Positions 5,232 through 9,760 of a stretch of DNA of 9,760 bases are shown here, piece by piece (the first letter of the stretch is position 1; every line of letters starts with the position of its first letter). Under the pieces are notes generated by a model. The model made no database searches. It had not been told where the DNA came from and saw only the letters and a list, made by a program, of their open reading frames with translations. The stretch comes from an uncultured Actinomycetes bacterium. Its GTDB lineage: Bacteria > Actinomycetota > Actinomycetes > Mycobacteriales > Mycobacteriaceae. The stretch spans positions 1-9,760 of the forward strand of contig CAIWCQ010000377.1 in assembly GCA_903911165.1 (NCBI GenBank), in the 5' to 3' direction. The translations under genes and the position numbers were made by a program.

Positions 5232-6699
5232 GGCCCTGCAACACTGCTGCGATGGTGGCCCGCCCGATCGGTGCCGCGAGCGCTCCACCGGTCGCAGAAA
5301 GACGTTCGCCGCCATTCTCCACGAGCACCGCCACCGCGACCCTCGGACTCTGTGCCGGGGCGAAGGCGATGTACCAGGCGTGCGGCGGGGTCAGGCGGGG
5401 GTCGGGACCGTGCTCGGCAGTCCCGGTCTTCGATGCGATCTGCACACCGGGAATCGCGCCCTCCTGCTGGGTGAACTTTTCGGCGCCGATCATCAAATCA
5501 GTGAGCTTAGCCGCGACCTGCGCTGAAACCGCGCGACGCTGCTCTTGAGGGGCGGTCGCGCTGATGTTGGACAGGCCGGGTCCTTCAAGGCGGTCCACCA
5601 GGTAAGGCGCCATCACCATTCCGGAATTGGCCACCGCCGCTGCGATCATCGCATTCTGCAGGGGGGTCACCGCCACGTCCTTCTGCCCCATGCTGGACAT
5701 CCCGACCGCGGCGGCGTCGGCCATCGGGCCAATCGTGGATTCCGCAACCTGCAGTGGTATCGACGACGGTGGGCTGTCAAACCCGAACGCGTCTGCGGTG
5801 CGGCGCAGCGCATCCGCACCGATCCGGATGCCAAGTTCGACGAACGCGGTGTTGCACGAGCGCTCGAAGGCTTCCCGGAGCGGGGCGGTCGGGGCGCCTC
5901 CGCACTGCGCCCCGCCGTAGTTCTCCAGAGTCGCGGTGCTGTCCGGCAGGGTGATCGAGCCGGCGGCGGTCAGCGGTGCGTCCTCGGAGATCCCGGCCTG
6001 CAGCGCCGCCGCGGTGGTGATGACCTTAAAAGTCGATCCGGGTGGATAGCGCTCGGCGATGGCGCGGTTGGTCAGCGGCGAGGTTGGGTCGTCACGCAAC
6101 CGCTGCCAGGCTTCGCCCTGAGCATCGGTTGCATGAGTGGACAGCAGGTTGGGGTCATAGGAGGGTGAAGACACCATCGCCAGGATCTTTCCGGTGGAAG
6201 GCTCCAGTGCCACCACCGAACCTTTGCACGGCCCGCCGCAGCCCTGCTGAAGTGCCGACCACGCGGCTTGCTGAACCCTGGGAACCAACGTGGTCTCCAC
6301 GTTGCCGCCGCGGGGGTCCCGGCCGGTGAAGAAGTCGGCCAGTCGGCGGCCGAACAGGCGCTCGTCGGAGCCGTTGAGGATCAGGTCCTCGGCGCGCTCG
6401 AGTCCGTTGCTCGAGTACCGCAGTGAGTAGAAGCCCGTCACCGGCGCGTAGAGCAACGGGTCGGGATACACCCGCAGGTAGCGGTAGCGGCCGTTCGTCG
6501 AGAGGGAGTAGGCCAGTAACTGGCCACCCGCGGTGATCTGGCCGCGCTGCCGGGAGTATTCGTCCAGCAGCACCCGTTGATTGCGAGGGTCTGACCGCAG
6601 TGCGTCGGCCCGAAACACCTGCGTCACCGTGGCATTGATCAGCAGCACCACGGTCAACGCCATGACCATCATCGAGATTCGCCGAAGTGAGGTGTTCAT
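5224..6699 (-). CDS. pbpA: PbpA, class B penicillin-binding protein (transpeptidase)
   Basis: This monofunctional D,D-transpeptidase cross-links peptidoglycan outside the membrane. It has 491 residues, the same length as M. tuberculosis PbpA. A short cytoplasmic N-terminus and one uncleaved TM helix (about 10-29) precede a dimerisation-type N-domain (30-150) and the transpeptidase domain (about 158-488) with STFK (Ser222 nucleophile, Lys225), SCN (281-283) and KTGTA (424-428). Cys154, Cys158, Cys266 and Cys282 could form disulfides. Thr437, one of two residues reported as PknB targets in M. tuberculosis, is kept, but residue 362, the other, is Val. The ATG at 6699-6697 overlaps the rodA stop by one base (TGATG) and fits the family start; longer in-frame starts lie inside rodA. 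Pairing with the SEDS enzyme RodA next to it is the typical polymerase/transpeptidase arrangement. Confidence 0.97.
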   Translation of the reverse strand: MNTSLRRISMMVMALTVVLLINATVTQVFRADALRSDPRNQRVLLDEYSRQRGQITAGGQLLAYSLSTNGRYRYLRVYPDPLLYAPVTGFYSLRYSSNGLERAEDLILNGSDERLFGRRLADFFTGRDPRGGNVETTLVPRVQQAAWSALQQGCGGPCKGSVVALEPSTGKILAMVSSPSYDPNLLSTHATDAQGEAWQRLRDDPTSPLTNRAIAERYPPGSTFKVITTAAALQAGISEDAPLTAAGSITLPDSTATLENYGGAQCGGAPTAPLREAFERSCNTAFVELGIRIGADALRRTADAFGFDSPPSSIPLQVAESTIGPMADAAAVGMSSMGQKDVAVTPLQNAMIAAAVANSGMVMAPYLVDRLEGPGLSNISATAPQEQRRAVSAQVAAKLTDLMIGAEKFTQQEGAIPGVQIASKTGTAEHGPDPRLTPPHAWYIAFAPAQSPRVAVAVLVENGGERLSATGGALAAPIGRATIAAVLQGQQ

Positions 6700-8129
6700 C
6701 AGCGGCTGATCACCTCGGTGGGTGCCGCCGCGATGGGTGTGTGCTGGCTGGTCTGGATCGGTCGGCGCGCGGCGTGAGAGATGCGCACCAGTAGCGCCAG
6801 CAGCAGGTAATTGGCCACCAGCGAGGATCCGCCATAGGACATCCATGGAGTGGTCAGGCCGGTCAACGGGATCAGCCCGGTCACTCCACCGACCACGATG
6901 AACAACTGGATCGCCAGCGTCGAGGCCAGTCCCGCCGCCAGCAGTTTGCCGAAGCTGTCGCGCACCGCGATCGCGGTGCGCAGGCCCCGCACGATCACGA
7001 TCGTGTAGAGCAATAGCACGCCGGACAGCCCGACGAGGCCCAACTCCTCCCCCACCACGGCGATGATGAAATCCGTCGAGGCGGCCGGGACGGTTCCGGG
7101 TTGGCCGTTGCCAAGACCGGTGCCGAAGACTCCGCCGGTGGCGAAGCTGAACTGGGACTGCACCATCTGGTAGCCGGCACCCGCAGGGTCGGCGAATGGA
7201 TCCGACCAGGTCTGGACGCGGCCGCGGACATGACCGAAAAGGTGATAGGCCGCAACGCTTCCCGCGGCAAACAGGCTCAGACCGATCACCACCCAGCTGA
7301 ACCTCTCGGTGGCGATGTAGACCATCACCAGGAACGAGGCGTAGAGCAGCAGCGAGGTGCCGAGGTCCTTTTCGAACACCATCACTCCGACCGAGATGAT
7401 CCAGGCCGCCAGCAGCGGTGCCAGATCTCGCGGCCGCGGTAGGTCCATCCCGAGGAAATGCTGCCCTGCGCTGGTGAAGAGATTGCGTTTGGCGACAAGG
7501 ACTCCGGCGAAGAAAACCAACAGCAGGATCTTGGAGAACTCAGCGGGCTGAATACTGAATCCCGGCAGGCGAATCCAGATCTTCGCGCCGTTAGTCTCCG
7601 ACAGGCTGGCCGGCAACAGAGCGGGAATGGCTAGCAGTACCAAGCCGACCGCGCCGCAGATGTAGTCGTAGCGGGCCAGCATCCGGTGATCGGTGAGGAG
7701 GAACACCACCAGTGCGAAGCCGCTGATCCCGGCCAGGGTCCAGAGCATCTGGTGGCCGGCCCCGGGGTTGCCCGCCGGGGTGTCTCCGGCGAGATCGAGC
7801 CGGTGAATCAGCACCAGACCCAGACCGTTGAGGAGCGCCACCACCGGGAGCAGTAGGGGGTCGGCGTAAGGCGCGAATCGTCGAACCATGAGATGCGCAA
7901 TGCTGAACACTGCCAGGAATGCTCCGGTATAGCGCAGCAGGTCCCAGCTCGGGCCGCGCTCCTGATTGGCCTCCACGATCATCAGGGCGACACCGGTGAT
8001 GAGGGATGCGAAGCACAGCAGGGCTAGTTCGGCGTTGCGCCGGGTTGGCAGTACCGGTATCAGGGCGACAGGCGACTGAGGCGCGGTCGTCAAGAGAGCT
8101 TCGCCGGCCGCGGATTGCTTGCCCGTCAT
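6699..8129 (-). CDS. rodA: RodA, SEDS-family peptidoglycan glycosyltransferase
   Basis: This polytopic membrane protein of 476 residues polymerises lipid II into glycan strands during elongation, with PbpA as likely transpeptidase partner. Multiple hydrophobic segments run from about 35 to 450, the first after a 30-residue cytoplasmic tail. Family signatures are visible: KIWIRLPGFSIQPAEFSK (183-200), FEKDLGTSLL (252-261), the large outside-loop motif WSDPFADPAGAGYQ (308-321, with Asp310 and Asp314 as candidates for the catalytic acidic residue), GEELGLVG (360-367) and the C-terminal SEDS signature GLIPLTGLTTPWMSYGGSS (418-436). FtsW is a paralogue, but position between pstP and pbpA identifies this copy as RodA. 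The ATG overlaps the pstP TGA as ATGA, without a clear Shine-Dalgarno, implying coupling. The stop overlaps the pbpA start by one base. Confidence 0.96.
   Translation of the reverse strand: MTGKQSAAGEALLTTAPQSPVALIPVLPTRRNAELALLCFASLITGVALMIVEANQERGPSWDLLRYTGAFLAVFSIAHLMVRRFAPYADPLLLPVVALLNGLGLVLIHRLDLAGDTPAGNPGAGHQMLWTLAGISGFALVVFLLTDHRMLARYDYICGAVGLVLLAIPALLPASLSETNGAKIWIRLPGFSIQPAEFSKILLLVFFAGVLVAKRNLFTSAGQHFLGMDLPRPRDLAPLLAAWIISVGVMVFEKDLGTSLLLYASFLVMVYIATERFSWVVIGLSLFAAGSVAAYHLFGHVRGRVQTWSDPFADPAGAGYQMVQSQFSFATGGVFGTGLGNGQPGTVPAASTDFIIAVVGEELGLVGLSGVLLLYTIVIVRGLRTAIAVRDSFGKLLAAGLASTLAIQLFIVVGGVTGLIPLTGLTTPWMSYGGSSLVANYLLLALLVRISHAARRPIQTSQHTPIAAAPTEVISR
6708..6716 (-). promoter_or_regulatory. 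Extended Shine-Dalgarno for pbpA within rodA
   Basis: GAGGTGATC, 8 nt before the pbpA ATG, is complementary over nine bases to the conserved 3' end of 16S rRNA. It is embedded in the last codons of rodA (encoding TEVISR). It is by far the strongest ribosome-binding site seen in the operon, so pbpA can probably be initiated de novo as well as by coupling. Confidence 0.65.
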
Positions 8130-9490
8130 GCCGCCGCCCGGCAGTCAATGCCCGGAGCCTGCGGTGGCGCCGGCAGCGCTGTAGTGGGCCCGGTTTTGGT
8201 GGAGGAGTTTTTTGGCCGCGGCGGTGCACAGGGCGGCAGTAGTGACGTGCGGGTCAGCTCCCGTAACTGCCCGAAGGCGGCATCGAGGTTCCCGGCCGGT
8301 AGCCCGGCGGCTACCTGTGCGCGGCCGGAGGGCTGCAGATCCCCTAAACGCACCGGCGTGCAGTCCAACCCGTCGGTGGGCTGCCCGTAGCTGATCTCGG
8401 AAAGTTCGCCACGGTCATTGAGACAGCCCAGCAGGAACGGCTGCTGCAGCCGCACCCCGAGGATCGAACCCTGGATGCCGCGCATGATGGCCACGTTGTC
8501 GCCATAGGCGCTGACGTAGTAATAGCTGCGGATGATCTTGTAGCCGATGCCCAGTGCGGCCAGCGCGATCAGCGCAACGACGGTGGCTGCGATGAGGCTT
8601 CGCCGTCGCGACCGGGGCGCTGGAGGCGGATCCGGCTCCGGCACAACCCGTTTCGCGGCGGGCGGTCGTGGCGCAATCGCCGATGCTCGGCCGGCGGCAG
8701 TATTGGGTGGCACCGTGTCGTCGGCATCGCCTGAGACCGCGCCCGCCAGGATCGGTTGGGTCTGGCCGACGTAGTCGTGGTCGACAACGTCGGCGACAAC
8801 GACAGTGATGTTGTCGGGACCACCACCTCGCAAGGCGAGTTCGATCAGTCGCTCCGCGCTCTCGGCGACGTCGGGAAGCCGCAGCGCCTCCAGGATGGTT
8901 TCTTGACTGACCGGGTCCGACAGTCCGTCTGAGCACAGCAGGTAGCGATCGCCCTCGCGGGCCTCGCGCACGATCAGCGTGGGTTCGACCTCGTGGCCGG
9001 TAAGCGCCCGCATGATCAGCGAGCGCTGCGGATGGCTGTGGGCTTCCTCGGCGGTGATCCGCCCCTCATCGACGAGGGTCTGCACGAAGGTGTCGTCCTT
9101 CGTGATCTGTGTCAATTCCCCGTCGCGCAACAGGTAGCCGCGGGAATCCCCGATGTGCACTAGACCTAGTCGGTCCCCGGCAAACAGAATGGCTGTGAGA
9201 GTGGTGCCCATTCCCTCAAGATCGGGATCGAGGTCCACCTGGTCGGCAATTGCCGAGTTACCTTCGTGCACAGCCGATTCCAGTTTGCTTAGCAAATCGC
9301 CGCCCGGCTCGTCGTTATCGAGATGGGCCAGCGCGGCAATTATCAGTTGGGACGCGACCTCCCCAGCGGCGTGTCCGCCCATACCGTCGGCGAGTGCCAG
9401 CAGCCGGGCCCCGGCATACACCGAATCCTCGTTGTTGGCTCGGACAAGTCCGCGGTCGCTGCGCGCTGCGTAACGGAGGGCCAAGGTCAT
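8126..9490 (-). CDS. pstP: PstP, membrane PP2C-type Ser/Thr phosphatase
   Basis: PstP is a metal-dependent (Mn/Mg) PPM/PP2C phosphatase, the counterpart of PknA and PknB. The catalytic domain (about 1-238) has RSDRG (10-14), NNEDS (19-23), DGMGGH with metal ligand Asp35, GDSRGY with Asp115, CSDGLSD with Asp188, and GGPDNITV with Asp226; these equal M. tuberculosis Asp38, Asp118, Asp191 and Asp229. A Pro-rich linker leads to one TM helix (about 298-317) and an outside domain (320-454) with Cys356, Cys377, Cys421 and Cys450 and the conserved end GIDCRAAA. At 454 residues it is about 60 shorter than the M. tuberculosis protein (514), chiefly through a reduced Pro/Ser/Thr-rich stretch between LLPPC and the terminal PGIDC. 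The start is ATG, overlapping the fhaB stop as ATGA; the rodA start overlaps its own stop. Confidence 0.97.
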   Translation of the reverse strand: MTLALRYAARSDRGLVRANNEDSVYAGARLLALADGMGGHAAGEVASQLIIAALAHLDNDEPGGDLLSKLESAVHEGNSAIADQVDLDPDLEGMGTTLTAILFAGDRLGLVHIGDSRGYLLRDGELTQITKDDTFVQTLVDEGRITAEEAHSHPQRSLIMRALTGHEVEPTLIVREAREGDRYLLCSDGLSDPVSQETILEALRLPDVAESAERLIELALRGGGPDNITVVVADVVDHDYVGQTQPILAGAVSGDADDTVPPNTAAGRASAIAPRPPAAKRVVPEPDPPPAPRSRRRSLIAATVVALIALAALGIGYKIIRSYYYVSAYGDNVAIMRGIQGSILGVRLQQPFLLGCLNDRGELSEISYGQPTDGLDCTPVRLGDLQPSGRAQVAAGLPAGNLDAAFGQLRELTRTSLLPPCAPPRPKNSSTKTGPTTALPAPPQAPGIDCRAAA

Positions 9491-9760
9491 GGGCGTAGCT
9501 CGATTACCGTCTTGCCGACATGGACCGGTGTGCCGATCGGAACGCGGACCGCGGTCGTGACCTTCGACCGGTCGAGGTAGGTGCCGTTCGTTGAACCAAG
9601 GTCTTCGACGTACCAGTCTGAACCGCGCGGCGACAGCCGGGCATGGCGGGTGGACGCGTAATCATCAGTGAGTACCAGGGTGGAGTCATCGGCGCGGCCG
9701 ATGAGCACCGGCTGGGTGCCCAGTGCGATCCGGGTTCCGGTCAGCGTGCCCTCGGTGACC
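9487..9760 (-). CDS. fhaB: FhaB/FipA, FHA-domain protein (5' end beyond window)
   Basis: Ninety C-terminal residues are visible, beginning VTEGTLTGTRIALGTQPVLI in a frame open to the window edge; M. tuberculosis FhaB has 155 residues, so about 65, including the N-terminal membrane segment, are missing. The FHA fold, which binds phosphothreonine, is complete in its signature residues: IGRADDS (Gly-Arg), STRHARL (Ser and His) and STNGTYLD (Asn). The family member in M. tuberculosis is reported to link FtsZ and FtsQ in a PknA-dependent way. The residue aligned by eye with its reported phosphosite Thr77 is Ala here (codon 9724-9726). The stop TGA overlaps the pstP ATG by 4 bp. Upstream, outside the window, fhaA would be expected. 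Confidence 0.93.
   Translation of the reverse strand, partial: VTEGTLTGTRIALGTQPVLIGRADDSTLVLTDDYASTRHARLSPRGSDWYVEDLGSTNGTYLDRSKVTTAVRVPIGTPVHVGKTVIELRP

Noticed and set aside
5193..5315. N-terminal extension of pknA to a start at 5315
   Set aside because: It overlaps the 3' end of pbpA in another frame, gives a Pro/Ser/Arg-rich peptide with no family match, and the known kinase start [10 protein letters not shown] with GAGG upstream lies at 5192. That the extended length equals 431, the M. tuberculosis length, is coincidence.
6700..6846. N-terminal extension of pbpA to 6846
   Set aside because: It lies inside rodA coding sequence. The start at 6699 gives the family length of 491 and has a strong Shine-Dalgarno.
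1..9760. Mobile element, CRISPR, prophage or defence system
   Set aside because: No transposase, integrase, spaced repeats or compositional island was found; gene order is the conserved mycobacterial one.

Overview
The window is chromosomal DNA from a high-GC actinobacterium, almost certainly a member of the Mycobacteriaceae. Gene order and protein sequences match, from memory, the oriC-proximal cell-wall/cell-division locus of Mycobacterium tuberculosis (Rv0009 to Rv0019c). No database search was run. The species cannot be fixed from the sequence alone. It is not the M. tuberculosis complex, because the proteins differ at many positions and the Rv0012 gene is missing.

Layout. Positions 47-577 (+) encode the cyclophilin PpiA. 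Tail-to-tail with it is a small membrane protein with a bacterial PH-like domain (Rv0010c-like, -), then crgA (-), a divisome membrane protein. A 129-bp divergent intergenic region separates crgA from trpG/pabA (+, 1479-2180). From 9760 down to 2158 the minus strand carries one tightly packed operon: fhaB (partial, cut by the window edge), pstP, rodA, pbpA, pknA, pknB. Most of its junctions overlap by 1 to 4 bases (ATGA, TGATG, GTGA), which points to translational coupling. pknB runs 23 bp into the 3' end of trpG.

Function. RodA (SEDS glycosyltransferase) and PbpA (class B transpeptidase) build peptidoglycan. PknA and PknB are membrane Ser/Thr kinases; PknB senses the cell wall through four PASTA domains. 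PstP is the opposing phosphatase. FhaB/FipA reads phosphothreonine, and CrgA recruits or stabilises division and elongation enzymes. The locus is therefore a cell-growth signalling module with its own effectors.

The gene content is well known; no new system is claimed. The unusual points are: (1) two perfect TTATCCACA DnaA boxes 4 bp apart between crgA and the Rv0010c-like gene, beside a hairpin; (2) a 16-bp direct repeat at the pbpA-pknA junction that creates a 12-codon mini-ORF linked to both neighbours by ATGA overlaps; (3) absence of the Rv0012-type gene; (4) loss of threonines reported as kinase targets in PbpA and FhaB; (5) shortened extracytoplasmic tails in PknA and PstP. No tRNA, rRNA, CRISPR array, insertion sequence or prophage gene was seen. 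No gene-free stretch exceeds 130 bp.
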